The notes under the pieces are model-generated. The model was not told the DNA's origin. It was given only the letters and a program-made list of their open reading frames with translations, and searched no databases. A program made the translations under genes and the position numbers. A stretch of DNA of 64,000 nucleotides from Malaya genurostris. Lineage: Eukaryota; Arthropoda; Insecta; Diptera; Culicidae. The stretch spans positions 5,456,001 through 5,520,000 of the forward strand of contig NC_080570.1 of NCBI RefSeq assembly GCF_030247185.1. The letters are read 5' to 3'. Below, in pieces: positions 10,787-22,596 of the stretch (its first letter is position 1; every line of letters starts with the position of its first letter).

Positions 10787-12225
10787 CTGCATTGTCAATA
10801 ACTGAATATATGTATTCATTTAAAAATAAGAGCATGAAAGCTCTTCTGAGACTTTCCGGAATTTTTTTTCTCCGATCGGGGAAAACCGGGTTAATTGAAA
10901 TCGGAATTGACTAGCACCAAGCGTTCACAAATTTCGATGTTTGGGGAAAGATCACCATAAATTTGTTTTTAAAATTCGATGACCTTTTTTTATACCGTTT
11001 ATTTAGACCTTTAAGCAATTATGGTCGATCGCCGGAGCAGTTTTTTTCTTTTGATTAAATAATAATATTATCTGATGTTGCAAAATTCGACATGTTTAAC
11101 ACGAAATGAAACTGTGTTTCTAGCTCGAACCAACTAAATAATGATGACATTTTGAAGAGCAGATTTTCAACGCCATCTGTTGACAACAAGACGAAATTTT
11201 AATCTTACACACCTGGTACTTAACTACGGTGTAAATTTGGTTTCATTTCAATAATTATAGCCGACATAGCAATCAATTTGATGTGTCGTAATAATTATCA
11301 ACCCATCATTCACTGCCGAGGAAAAAAAACCATAATGCCTTCCAAAGGGCTACAATCGAAAAGCGACGCGAAAAAATCGAACTTTCTCGAGCATCGAGGG
11401 ATCCACGCCTACTGTTGTATGACGTTGAAATCGTTGTAGGCCACGCAGCTGTGCCGATGTTTGCCACCAAACAATTCAAGGGCCACTAGATCGATCTACC
11501 CCACCGGTCGCGGGCAGGTAAATATTTTCGTGTCTTTCGATTCGTTGATAGCGCGGATCAAAAACGGTTGATGCATTTTCCGCCGTAAAACTGCGGAAAC
11601 TTTCACCCGCGTCCCACCTCTCATATGCGTTCGTCGGCGTACGAGAGCCGATTGTCGTCAACCCGTTACAATCTCGACCCAGTTGTGTGATACCGAAGAA
11701 AGCCCACGCACTTATGGTTGCCTCTTGAATGCTATCGCAACCGTAAAAGTTCAATCTAGTCCGAGAGTGCGCGAGAGGGTCGTAAAGTCAACATCGGTGT
11801 ATCTTGAAAATGTAAAAAAAAATGCCAGAATTCGGTTTATGACCGTGATGATATCGCGGGTTTTAGTCCACGATTACACGAGATTAATGATCAAAAGGGA
11901 ATGAATTTTGAAAACAGCTGACCCGATTGTGGTTCCTTTGGACGGCCGCATTCGAACCGTTTCATTAGATGCAAATGATGCAATCCCCCGTGCTGCGCTA
12001 AGGTCGGCCGGTACGATCATAACAATAAGTATTAATTAAACAAAACAACCAACGGGCGGCGGCAATAATCGAACCACCAAATTGGGGGAAATCCTATTAC
12101 GGGCTCTGTGTTCGCACTTCATCGTATTCCGAGGGGTATTGCTCCTGCGCTGGAACTTCTCTAAATGACCCTTCTTCTCGCCAAAACGACGCCCCTGCTT
12201 CTACTGTTGGTGTTTCTGTTTATTT
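10787..12225. other. Region without a recognised gene
   Basis: AT-rich to about 11300, then a higher-GC, single-copy-looking stretch to about 12200. Short open frames (for example 92 codons on the minus strand at 11476-11754) have no recognisable motif. A host regulatory or intronic island is possible but not shown. Confidence 0.35.
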
Positions 12226-12229
12226 TTTT

Positions 12230-12450
12230 GGCATTAAAAATGCCTTACTCTTCACTATACGGGGCCGGGTGTCAATTAAAAGTTTCAAAAATAGCCGCGT
12301 AACCTTTTTGTGTCATAATTTTGAACGTTAATAACTCGGTCATTTGTTGATGGATTGTTATAATTTAACAACCAATCGATTCGGAAACTTTTAACTTAAA
12401 CATGTATGACGACGTCGTTTCAGTATTTCAATAGCATACTATTGAAAAAA
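12230..12450 (+). repeat. Diverged direct repeat, left copy
   Basis: Aligns with 12867-13090. Shared blocks include CATTAAAAATGCCTTAC, CATAATTTTGAACG, CATTTGTTGATGGAT and CAACCAATCGATTCGGAAAC, ending with a TATTTCAATxGCATxC-ATTGAAAAA motif. Similar strings recur at 34290-34420 inside histone-like repeat copy 2. About 635 bp separate the two copies. Confidence 0.8.
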
Positions 12451-12866
12451 TGGTTGGAATCGACCTATGTTTTCATCCACCAATCCCTGCTTTACAAAAT
12501 GACGTCAACTTCTTGTTCGGCATAGGAGGCTTTGCGTCATGCATAAAAAACACCGCATCGTTCTGCGTAGTATGAAGAGAAATCTATAAATATAGGCTGC
12601 ACAATATTTCTTTGCCTAGTTGATGTTTGACTGCGAATGAAACAAGTAGCTTGTCCAGTGAGCTGATGACTGGATTGTATATGCGTTCACTTGCTGGATT
12701 GTCGCTTTTGCATTATGCGTTGGTGAAATTTCCTGTTGTCTGCACAACACCGCTTCGTGTTCGCTTGAATATCTTATATATCATCTAGCTATTGAAGAAC
12801 CGAATCAGCATGGTTATCGGTTCTTTTGAAATATCCCATGTATTTAGCAAATTGTTGGTCGATTTT

Positions 12867-13090
12867 GCCATTAAAAATGCCTTACACTTCGCTTCCCGAG
12901 GCTGGGTGTCAAATTAAAACATGCAAAACTAATCGCTTAACATTTTTCTGCCATAATTTTGAACGCTCATACCTCAGTCATTTGTTGATGGATTTATATA
13001 ATTCAACAACCAATCGATTCGGAAACATTTAACTTAAACTTATGAAAAAACGTCATTTGAATATTTCAATTGCATTCCATTGAAAAATTT
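12867..13090 (+). repeat. Diverged direct repeat, right copy
   Basis: Second copy of the 12230-12450 unit. The intervening DNA holds CTATAAATATAGG near 12585, a possible TATA element, but no recognisable gene. Divergence by eye is near 20 percent, so the duplication is old. Confidence 0.8.
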
Positions 13091-13094
13091 ATTT

Positions 13095-14345
13095 GAATTG
13101 AGTATTTTATTTTGGTTCTCTGGTAACTATCAGGCTAATTTAGTATTATCGGCAATAGATCTAATTCGAATCTAATTTTCAGCGCTTGTTCCTCGATTAT
13201 TTGTTAATGGATTTTCCTCATTTAAATGATTCCAAAGCTTCAATATAGTAAGCTTAAAAATGTTTTAATTTGTCAACGGATCGGTTTGCATACTTAAATC
13301 TCCATTCCCATACGAACAAAACGGTGGCGCGAAAATGGATTCAGTATAAAGTTGTGTTATTATGATAATCATAGAAACTTCTTCTTCATTATATGTGACT
13401 GAACAAGTTGTTGTCCCACCAGAAATTAAACGCTTCAAAAGATTCAAAATTAAATTCTGAAACTTATCTAAAAGCGGCCTTCTCGGTTTGGTAGTATAAA
13501 TGAGTTCCACAGGCTCACATATACAGTACAATTAGATGCAATATCATATAGTATCACATTGATCGTTTGAATAGCAACCCTCGTAGAATTTGGTTAACCG
13601 CCAGTTTCAGTTCAATTATTATTTGCTTCAAAACACGCGTTGTAACTATGACAATGTTCATGCATGTGTTAATAACATCAAGTTACAATATGAACAAAAT
13701 TTCTGAATTTTGTTGCGTATCCATTTTGTATATTCCTAATATGCCAAAGCGAAAATCAATGTAAGTAACTAAATATTTTATGCGGACTGTTTCACATTTT
13801 TCTTCCTCGTATTGTTGCCATATTATTTACCGACACTTTCCGAAGATTATCGACGATTTTGAAGAAGGATTAATAAAATTACACTATTACTGAGCTTACT
13901 GGTACAACATTTTTCGTTAAAATAAATAAAATCTTCTCTTGGATCGATTAACTGTTTATAAAATTAATAAGTTTGTACGTTTCTCGAAGATTATTGTCAT
14001 AAAATAAAACAGTTTCATTTGTTCACGATTAAATCTTTAGATTGTTTGTATCTAAAATTGAGCTTTCAAGTATCTTTGAATTCTAGTTAAAGGACGTTAT
14101 TCAAAATCTTAACAATGTAAAAAATTGTGGAAAGGGATCAAAATTGAATATAATTAATTATCAAGAAAGAATCTAATTGTCAATTTTATCATTCGCCAAC
14201 AATCTAAGCGCTAAAACTAGAGCAAGTTTGTAATTAGTCAATTGAAAAAGTTTTTAGTTTAGTGTATCATCATCTCTTTATTTTTGTATATATTATGAAG
14301 ACCCTAGAAACGTTCCATTTTTAATGTTATTGTGCTCGGTCGTGT
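13095..14345. other. AT-rich region without a recognised gene
   Basis: Low-GC sequence with only short open frames. No transposase, reverse transcriptase or RNA gene signal was recognised. Confidence 0.35.
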
Positions 14346-14349
14346 CTTG

Positions 14350-15290
14350 AATACAACCCTCTAATTTTTTTTTATTACGACCTCTCCCACAATCGCCGGC
14401 GATCAGAATGTCCGATCCGTTTCGTTCAGGCGGCCGATTCTCGATCGTTAAATTTGTTGTCAATCAAAATTAAGAAGCGGAACGGCATAACCTCTTCCCG
14501 GGTTCAAAAAGATAGCTATTAATTTATTTTCCACGTTCGCTGCTCCCCGGGAGTTTGTTGTAGCGCGTTGTAGCATCGTTGTAAAACAGACACTTTCTCA
14601 TGTATCCGCGCGCACGACACAAACCACGACGCCGAGTTTCGTGTGATTCCAAAAGTCCACGGCTTAACACTGATAATATGCAACGATATCCGACGACCAT
14701 GTGGGCCTGGGCCATGTGCGTCTGCCTGCCGGGTTTAGTCGGCGTGTTGATTGCGATGATTAATTCTAGGAAAAGTTCAACCGATGCAGGACCGCGCGAC
14801 CAAACGATGATGGAGCGGAGAAAAAAAAATAAATAATAAGAAACAAAAGCCTGAAAAAAGGGTCGACGAGGAAATGCGACGGCGAAGCTGCTGTGTCGCA
14901 TCATGCGCGAGGAAATTAATTACGCTTTCGACATTCTTTCGCCGATACGTGACTGGAAAACCCTTATCGGTGGTTGCCGGCCCGGGTCGATACGATGTGA
15001 TGGTCATTGATTTTGCCGCAGGAGACCCGACGATTTTTCCTCGGAAGCCCGCGCCGCACTCTAATCGAAACCAAGTAGGCCGTGTGCAGATCGGATATCA
15101 ATGCTCGCTAAAGGTTACCCCTGGCAACGTGGGTAGAACAATGATATACGTTTGTGGGATATGGTGTGTGTGTGTGTGTGAGACTTCGCATTTTTTTTTT
15201 GCTGTTCCTAGTCGGGGTTTTTTTGTTTGTATCCCATTAAAAACAGCTCATTAGAAATGTCAGAGATCGTAAGCAAATTCGCAGAAATCG
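14350..15290. other. Higher-GC single-copy-looking island
   Basis: GC content rises clearly against the flanks. Opposing open frames of 126 codons (14524-14904 minus, 14874-15254 plus) have no recognisable domain and fit chance in GC-richer DNA. A short (GT)n run lies at 15163-15180. Candidate non-coding regulatory DNA of a host gene, by composition only. Confidence 0.35.
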
Positions 15291-15454
15291 TGGCTAATCT
15301 AAACGTTGGTGATCGTCCATGTAGCAGATTTAAATGGTATTTTCGAATGGCTGGATGTAAATTATTGTTTCCTAATTTAAAACCATTAAGTTAAGCTCGT
15401 AGGCCGAAATCACGTCGATTAGTAGAACCATTATGTAACTTACTTTTGTTATAT

Positions 15455-15502
15455 TGCGGTAAACATGTTTAAGGTGTTAGTTAACGGAAAATCAAATTAA
15501 TA
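15455..15502 (+). repeat. Retroelement-like tail, copy 1
   Basis: Contains CGGTAAACATGTTTAAGGTG then TTAGTTAACGGAAAATCAAA, ending in TAATAAT. The same segment ends in TAA-type runs at 22525-22590 and 24213-24260. A fixed sequence closing in TAA repeats is typical of a non-LTR 3' end. The coding part it belongs to is not visible here. Confidence 0.6.
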
Positions 15503-15830
15503 ATTTGTAAGAATTTCCAAAATTTTCTGCACCTTCGATTCGAACGCTGGTTTGAAATAAATTGAGCGCATTCACCGGTCCAGATCATCTTTCTCTCAAG
15601 AAGCTTGCCAGCTGACAAGTGTTCTTTGGCGAGAAGCGCTATAGTATTCGTTGAAAACAATCGTTCGCTCATAAATTTTACCCTCAAGGGCACCACATTT
15701 GGCTAAATTGTCGGCTCTCATTGCCTGGAATGAAGCAATGAGCTGGGACCCAGACCAAACTTATCACTTTGTTATTGATGAAAACAACCTGTTTTAATCC
15801 ACCTAGTGTTGTTATAATGCCTTTTTCATA
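15503..15830 (-). pseudogene. LINE RNase H domain fragment
   Basis: The minus strand encodes ISLVWVPAHCFIPGNE, then, after a frame change, RADNLAKCGALEG and a FSTNTIALLAKEHLS-like stretch. The WVPxHCxIPGNExAD motif marks the C-terminal RNase H domain of R1/I-group non-LTR retrotransposons. The same family is seen, in better condition, at 56163-56938. The copy is truncated at both ends. Its right edge (about 15795-15842) carries an AATCCACCTAGTG motif also found near 27970, and joins the transposase at 15843 without a stop. Confidence 0.75.
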
Positions 15831-15842
15831 TAACTCATGCTT

Positions 15843-16771
15843 GCGAACGTCATTAAATTCCGTACAGACTTCTTGGCGACAAGTTTTGACACTTTTCCAA
15901 TCTTTTTCGAACTGTTGAATGGTTTCGGCTGCCGAGACATGTTTCCTAAGATATGCCTTCGTTAATGCCCAAAATTCCTCAATTAGTCGAAGTTGTGGGC
16001 AATTTGATGGATTCATGTCTTTTGGGACGAAAGTGACATTTTTGATAGTATACCATTCTACCGTTGATTTCGAGTAGTGGCAAAAAGTAAGATCTGGCCA
16101 GAAGACAACAGGATCCTTGTGGCTTCGAATCATGGGTAGAAGTCGTTTTTGTAAACATTCCTTGATATATATTTCGCTGTTCATTGAAGCAGTGGTTATG
16201 AAGGATTTCGAAATCTTACCGCAGCTACAAATTGCTTGCCAGACCATAGCTTTCTTACCAAACTTTTCGACTTCAATCGATGTCTCGGACTGGTTTGACA
16301 CCGTATAATATTGTGGTTTCGGCAAGGATTTGTAATCGAGTTTCACGTAGGTTTCGTCGTCCATGATTATGCAGTTCAAATTTCCAGCAAGAATCGTATT
16401 GTACAGCTTTCGAACCCTCGGCCTGATCGATGCTTCTTGTTTTGGACTACGTTTTGGTTGTTTCTGCTTCTTATAGGTTCGAAGATTCAAACGTTCTTTA
16501 GCACGAAGAACATGTGACTTCGAAGAGCCCACTTTTTTGCCACATCCCGAACTGAAACCTCCTTCTTTTGCTCGAACGCCTTCAGTATACATTTATCCAA
16601 CTGAGGGTTAGCAGGACCTTTTTTCGAACCGTTTTCGGTTTATCCTCAAAGGTGGTATCCTCACCGAACTTCCTGATTGCATCTCGCACGGCTTTTTCAC
16701 TTACTCCTTCCATTTTTGCTATCTTTCTCAGTGACAATTTTTCGACGTTGTTCTGCTGAAAGTCCACGCAT
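15843..16771 (-). pseudogene. DD37E transposase, C-terminally truncated and fused to LINE sequence
   Basis: Recognisable parts are an N-terminal HTH (KIAKMEGVSEKAVRDAIRKF), the linker KKQKQPKRSPKQEASIRP, DDETYVKLDYKSLPK, MVWQAICSCGK, WPDLTFCHY and LRLIEEFWALTKAYLRKHV. Both Asp residues and the Glu are in place with 37 residues between the last two. An open frame of 302 codons (15684-16592) runs from the transposase middle through the junction into LINE RNase H residues (WVPAHCFIPGNE). The N-terminus is in another frame and part of it has a deletion near 16735. The fused frame is most likely accidental. Confidence 0.8.
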
Positions 16772-16905
16772 TTCGAGACAAACTAATGAAAACGAATAAA
16801 CAACTGCACAAGTGGTTAGAGAAGAGTGTAAAATTGACAAATTCTGAACCATTGCGAAATGGCAGCGGTTTTTGGTTGCGTCCTTACTTTCTGGGACAGT
16901 TTTTA
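15843..16905 (-). mobile_element. DD37E Tc1/mariner element, copy 2 (one end missing)
   Basis: Close relative of 9488-10784. The right terminus, TACTTTCTGGGACAGT at 16885-16900, is present. The left terminus and the last roughly 40 transposase codons are replaced by LINE sequence. The transposase reads on the minus strand from 16771 (MRGLSAEQRRKIV). Confidence 0.85.
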
Positions 16906-17033
16906 AGAACAAAAAAGTTTGCTTGAACATACACTACACTAGCAAACCCTTTTCAATTTTTAACAGTTTTTACCCTATTTGATAGGAATACTTCCTATTA
17001 TTACAACGACGTTTTAAAATTTTAATATTTTAG

Positions 17034-17498
17034 CAGTGGCGTCCCGTCCTCAAGTGCACCTCGTGCACTGCACAACCGGTCAAATTGAAGAAATTTACTG
17101 CATCTCTATTCCTCCGCACACATGAGTGAGTTACTGCACGGATTCAAATACAGACGTCACGTTTGACTCTGTGAGAACTTTTTTGCACACCTTCAGGAGA
17201 GGCTTCAGAGGCTTATGCTTATGGCAGTTGAAAACAAATTGCTGTTTCAGTTGCAACGTCGAAACGATTTTTTGATGAAGTTTTTGACAGATTTGCTCAA
17301 CTTTCAAAGTACCGAATTCTTCTATTGTATCGATTGATATTTCATTGACAAAAATGAGCTTTAATACAAAAAAATCCCATCCAAAAGTATATCGTTATTT
17401 TTTTGTATTGAAAAACACATTCGAGTAGCCATTCCTCGATCTTTAGTTTTCACTTAAAACGAACTGTTACTGTTAAATTTTATCACGAGACGCCACTG
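17034..17498. mobile_element. hAT-type MITE, copy 1, with perfect 8-bp target duplication
   Basis: It begins CAGTGGCGTCCCGTCCTCA and ends CACGAGACGCCACTG, inverted termini. The 8 bases before it and after it are both TATTTTAG. An 8-bp duplication with CAG...CTG ends is diagnostic of the hAT superfamily. The element is 465 bp with no transposase, so it is non-autonomous. A longer copy of the same family lies at 54554-55323. Confidence 0.9.
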
Positions 17499-17519
17499 TA
17501 TTTTAGGAAGAAGTCACAT

Positions 17520-18234
17520 CCGAACCAAGGTCGAAAGCAGTCTTTTTTTTTGGACGATATTGACCCTTCTATTTGGATCTAAGTTTGAGAAAATCGACTC
17601 AACTGTTTCTGAGAATATGAACAGAGTTCCGTTTCTGAGTTTTCGAACACTCTTTCCGGCACTTCCGGTACCGAGAGCTGGAAGCCGGTATAGCTGACAC
17701 CGATTAATTTAATCAGCACTTAACATAACCTATAAACTTAAACAGTTTTGAATAAAATTTATAAATTTAATCTATATGACAGGTTGCAATTTTATACACA
17801 CTACCCTGTAGTTCCGGAATCGGAAACCGGATCTGGATAAAATTCTGCATCAACTTCTGGTTTTTGAAAATGAGCTCAGATTCACAATTCTCTAACTAAA
17901 TTCGTAGAGCTGAATTTCTGAGCTAGATTCCGAATCAGAAATACGCATACCATTCCGAATTTTACATACCATTCGATTCAGCTCGACGAACTGGGAAAAT
18001 GTCTGTGTGTGTGACGAATATTATCGCTTAATTTTCTCGGAACCGATTTTCACAAACATAGCTTCAAATGAAGAAATTTCATTTGGTTTCGACCTCCGGT
18101 TCCGGAATTACTAGATGAAAATAATATCACTCTATTTTCTCTGGAAGGTCATAAGATACCACAAGAGCAACACAACTTTTATTCGGATCCAACTTTCGGT
18201 TCCAGAGATACTAGGTGTTTAGAGTAAAGATGAT
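17520..18234. repeat. Dispersed CCGGAA-rich repeat family
   Basis: Non-coding sequence with recurring strings such as TTCCGGAATCGGAAACCGG, CTGGATAAAATTCTGCATC and ATTTCTGAG. Similar segments occur at 28270-28640 (GGAACCGGAAGTCGAATCTG) and weakly at 38925-39200. I recognise no coding capacity. Probably part of an old dispersed transposon family of unknown class. Confidence 0.5.
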
Positions 18235-18655
18235 AGTTATAGTTTCTAGTTCTAGTTTCTAGTTCTAGTTTCTAGTTCTAGTTTCTAGTTCTAGTTTCTA
18301 GTTCTAGTTTCTAGTTTCTAGTTCTAGTTTCTAGTTCTAGTTTCTAGTTCTAGTTTCTAGTTCTAGTTTCTAGTTCTAGTTTCTAGTTCTAGTTCCTAGT
18401 TCTAGTTTCTAGTTCTAGTTTCTAGTTCTAGTTTCTAGTTCTAGTTTCTAGTTCTAGTTTCTAGTTTCTAGTTCTAGTTTCTAGTTCTAGTTTCTAGTTC
18501 TAGTTCTAGTTTCTAGTTCTAGTTTCTAGTTATAGTTTCTAGTTCTAGTTCTAGTTTCTAGTTCTAGTTCTAGTTTCTAGTTCTAGTTTCTAGTTCTAGT
18601 TTCTAGTTCTAGTTTTTACTTCTAGTTTCTAGTTCTAGTTCTAGTTTCTAGTTCT
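18235..18655. repeat. Microsatellite of TAGTTC and TAGTTTC units
   Basis: About 420 bp made almost only of alternating six-base TAGTTC and seven-base TAGTTTC units, mostly as a 13-base TAGTTCTAGTTTC composite. Occasional doubled units and single-base changes occur toward the right end. Sharp left start after GATAGTTA. Confidence 0.95.
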
Positions 18656-18659
18656 CGTG

Positions 18660-21300
18660 TTTTTTTATTGACTGTATTTCGTTTCTAGCTCAATTTTCCT
18701 CTTATAGTTCCCGGTTCTTGTCGACTGAAACAAAAAGGTGAAGGTCCACTGTCTACGTTTACTCGTTTAATCCAGTAGCGAAGTTGAATAACAATTATTC
18801 ATAAGATGTATGTTTCTGTCATCTCCGCAATAGCAGGGCCAGCTAAACTCGGTACCTTCCAAAACCTACAACCCTGTCCGGGTCCGATGATCCGAACGAG
18901 CAGTTAGTTCAATGCCTTTCCTTATGCCAACGCTAATCAATTGCATGCATGATCATCGGGCGGTTGCAATTTCGCTTTCAGTCAACCGCAGCGAAAAGCG
19001 GCGAAAGAAAAGCACAACAAAACCCACCCACCTCTTTTTCCCAGATAGAAATGATCGTCGATGATCGTTGCTCAATCGTTTGATGGATTTCTATCCGATC
19101 GCTAGTCGCTAGTCCCCTTGTGTAGCGAAATAATAGCGATCAAATTGACAATTAGAATGTGGTATTTCGAGAGGCTGCATGAGCGGAGCGTGGGATGAAT
19201 AGGAGGAAGAGATCATTTATGCAGATGAGATTGCTGTAAAAATAGTTATATAAGTTAGGAGATTGTGGGATCGATAATATTCTTCCAAAAACATCATTAT
19301 TCGGCTTGTGCCTCTGGCAGCCTAGCGTTAGATTCTTTTGGGTCAGCCCTTCTCGCAAAATCACGTTCCTCCCGTCTCACATCGATGATGATTGATGATT
19401 GATTGTGCGTGCGTTGACTCGCGGGTGCATCCGGTTGTCAAAGTCAATGCCACCGAAAGAGACCCGGGAGCGAAAGCCGACGACAAAGCCGAAAAAGGAA
19501 TCAACTCAGCAAAATAATAGTCGTTGTACGCAAACAAATTACCCAAGTAGTAAACATTATGAAAATGAATTAGGTTTTCGGGTCCGTATTCGGAGCCGCC
19601 GCCGTAGCTCTAACCTCATCGTGGTCTCGGAGAAGCCTGACAGCCGTTGTATGGTGGCATAAATTATTATTCATGCTTGCCGGTTGGAAAGTTGGGACCA
19701 GGTGCACCAGGACCGGAAAGGGCCAACCGAGCAACCCGCAGCCCGGCTCGTTCAACTTTTAAAATACTGTTACGGCAGTGTGTTGGCACTCGTAATTAAC
19801 CATATAGCGGCGTTACGATCTGTGTGTTGTGCGAGCTCGCCCTGGTATGTCCGTCCGTCCGTCCGTCCGTACGGTACAAAGTGGCCAGGCGACAAATGCC
19901 TTCAGCGTCGAACCATTTCTGCACTTATTTGGAGCTGCCTGTTGAGCCCTGCTGCTTGTCCGGTCTCTAATTCCTCATACATCACTGGGTCTGATTGACA
20001 GCTTGAAATACGCTCGGTCTCGGACTCGGTGCTTCGTGCCGCAAACAGGAATTAGGTTATTTATGGTTTGGCCACTTTGCACCGCGGTTAATTGCACATT
20101 TCAATCAGTTCGCAAGCAATCATTCGCTGTTTGTCCGTTTTTTTTTTATTTTTGTGCGAGTGATTAGCGACAGGAATCTGGACGAGGAGAGACCGTCTGA
20201 TTGATGGTTTTGACGGGATCTGCATTCAGGTCATTAATGAAGAACAAAAATAAAAACGGTTCTTTGGGACTGCCTTGTGAGATGGGGGATCTCTTGATTG
20301 CAGATGCCAAAAACAATGACAATATCCAAACGAAATCAAAACAAGTATCATACGAAGGAAGAAACAAACACAAAAATCAACTGACCTATATTCACGGGGT
20401 CACGGGGTGTCTCTGAAATACAAAAACAAAAAAAATTGCTGAAAAGCTCATGACACTTTTGCTCCACATTCGTCGCATTCGGCGGTCGACGCACGGATTG
20501 ACGTGGTGTGAATTTCAACTTTCGTGTGCGGAAACCGGAGAACCAACCGCGACGACCGCCTCAGTCAGCTGGGAAGGGTACTGCTGCTGCGTCGTTCCGG
20601 CAACAACCGTCTGGACGAATGGTAATTCATGCGCATGTTATAAATAAATTTTTGCCGTCATATCGTTGCCCTTCCGACCGAATGCCGCACAACAGCATAG
20701 TGCCTATTTCTAGAGACACCGCCAACCCAGTAGCGCAAATCATCATTCCAGCAATTCATCCGTGGCTGCAGCAGTCAGGCAGGAACGCGAAGAAAATTGA
20801 ATTGGAAAATCAGATTCTGTGTGCGATTCTTTCTTCTGTTTTTTTTTCATTTGCGTGCCGTATCGCGACTGCGATGGCAAAAGTTGATATTTTCGCTAGA
20901 CATTGAATTTCTTCAGCAGCGTGTACGACATGCGGACTGGTTTTTTTTCATTCCAATGGTTACTTGGATCGCAAAATGTTGACGTTTCGCTTTCCTCCTA
21001 TTGATTGCGCCGGATCTCGAGAATAATTCTGTCAATCAGATGGCATAATTTCGGATTCCATTTCATGAAATTCTAAAACCGTGAATAAAATTAATGAACG
21101 ATTTTTCTCCCCGGATTCCTGGAACCGTAACTTGAAACAGTTGAACATTACTTTTTTTTCTTTTTCGTCTGTGAAACTTTTCCCTAATCCACCTATTTTT
21201 TCGATAATTTCTTTTTTGCAGCAAAAAAAATCACACAAAAAACCGCATAACTTCAAAAATTCACTAAAATCTGTTTAATCTATCCAGTTACTGATATTAT
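18660..21300. other. Higher-GC single-copy-looking island
   Basis: Mixed GC-rich sequence from about 18840 to 20780, becoming AT-rich after 20800. It includes a (TCCG)n run at about 19851-19872 and T runs. Open frames up to 132 codons (20508-20906 plus) show no motif, and they overlap open frames in other phases. I see no confident exon or RNA gene. Possible host regulatory or UTR sequence. Confidence 0.35.
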
Positions 21301-21603
21301 TCTCCATCTCTACAACGGGACTCATTATTTCAATGAAAATAGTTTCGAAAACAGGTTTGAAGAATTCTGTTGTGTACTACAATTAGATTTGTATCCTACA
21401 TTCAAATTTAAGATAGTGAAAATCGATTCCAACAAGCATAAGATAATGAAATGAAGTCCATTTTGAAGATTTTGACCATTAAGGTACAGCTACGGAACCG
21501 AAAACTAGAACTTTTTGTTGGTCAACTTGATTCTATCAACTCCGACCAATACTATCTAGATCAAAAAGTTCCCGAAATTTATTCGGAAAATTAAAAATAC
21601 AAG

Positions 21604-21664
21604 ATTTTTCATCAAAATCGATATTGTTCTCGTAAAAGTACTCCCCATCGACTGCAACGCACTT
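21604..21664 (-). pseudogene. Mariner-like transposase C-terminal scrap
   Basis: On the minus strand it reads CVAVDGEYF..NNIDFDE, a typical C-terminal end (VDGEYFEGDN-like) of one mariner-type transposase family. A longer scrap of the same sequence is at 25206-25325. The mariner element beginning at 21669 cuts it off, so this scrap predates that insertion. Confidence 0.6.
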
Positions 21665-21668
21665 AACA

Positions 21669-22524
21669 CATGGGCTGAAAAGTCTCGGGTCTTACACATT
21701 GTTTCAGTTAATACTAACCTTTAGAAGATAGCTGTTAAAATTTCATGACGAGGTAATATAAGAAAACATTAAAAAAAACCACAAAATCGTTTTGAATGAT
21801 CAAGAAGTGAAGTTGCGTAAGTTAGCTGACATCGTAAAGATATGAAAAGAACGTATTGGCTTTATATTGCATGAGCATTTGACTATGAGAAAGCTCCGTT
21901 CAAAGTGGGTGCCGCGTTTGCTCACTGTTGACCAAAAACGAGAACGTGTTGATGGTTCTGAGCAGCCATATTTAAGCGTAACAAACCGGAATTTTTGTGT
22001 CGATGTGACAATGGATGAAACATGGATTCATCACTTCACTCCGAAATCAAAACGATCGTCATCTGAGTGGACGGCGACTGGCGAACCTCGTCCAAAGCGT
22101 TCGAAAGCACAACAATCGACTGGAAAGGTGGAAAAGTCTCGGTATTTTGGGATATGCGTGGTGTAATATTTATCGTATATCTTGAAAAAAGAAATATTGG
22201 CCCGTTTGAAAACTGAAATTGCGAAGAAACGACCGCATATGGCAAAGAATAAAATTGTCATAAGTCAATCAAAACAATGGCAAAACTACATGAATTGAAC
22301 TTCGAATTTTTCCCACATCCACCGTATTCGTCAGATTTGGCTCCCAGCGACTACTGGCTGTTTGCAGATCTGAAAAAAATGCTCGTCGGAAAGACATTTC
22401 GCACCAATGAAAAAAATTTCGCTGGAACTGAGGCCTTGCTCTTGATGGAGATTCCGTTGATGTATTAAGCAAATTTTGAACCAAAAAAATCGTGTTCTCT
22501 TCGGTAGGCCCGGGACTTTTTAGC
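21669..22524 (+). mobile_element. Mariner element with decayed transposase, copy 1
   Basis: It starts CATGGGCTGAAAAGTCTCGG and ends CCCGGGACTTTTTAGCC, imperfect inverted ends. The plus strand encodes MHEHLTMRKLRSKWVPRLLT, MDETWIHHFTPKSK (first Asp), EPRPKRSKAQQ, then after frame changes MAKLHELNFEFFPHPPYSSD and LAPSDYWLFADLKKML (third Asp of DD34D). The segment holding the second Asp (HxDNAPCH) is deleted near 22258; the neighbouring partial copy at 23.9 kb retains it. At about 855 bp it is shorter than the usual 1.3 kb. Inactive. Confidence 0.85.
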
Positions 22525-22594
22525 CGGTAAACATATTTTAGGTGTTAGTTAACGGAAAAATCAAACCAATAATAATAATAATAATAAACAAATG
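22525..22594 (+). repeat. Retroelement-like tail, copy 2, with (TAA)n
   Basis: GGTAAACATATTTTAGGTG, then TTAGTTAACGG, then about seven TAA/AAT repeats. It follows the mariner 3' end directly, exactly as at 24213. This shows that mariner end plus tail were duplicated as one unit. Confidence 0.7.
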
Positions 22595-22596
22595 TA

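Noticed and set aside
14524..15254. Pair of opposing 126-codon open frames
   Set aside because: No domain, and both strands open at similar length in GC-richer DNA, as expected by chance.
19848..19875. TCCG repeat as the core of a CRISPR-like array
   Set aside because: A plain four-base microsatellite in eukaryotic DNA, without spacers.
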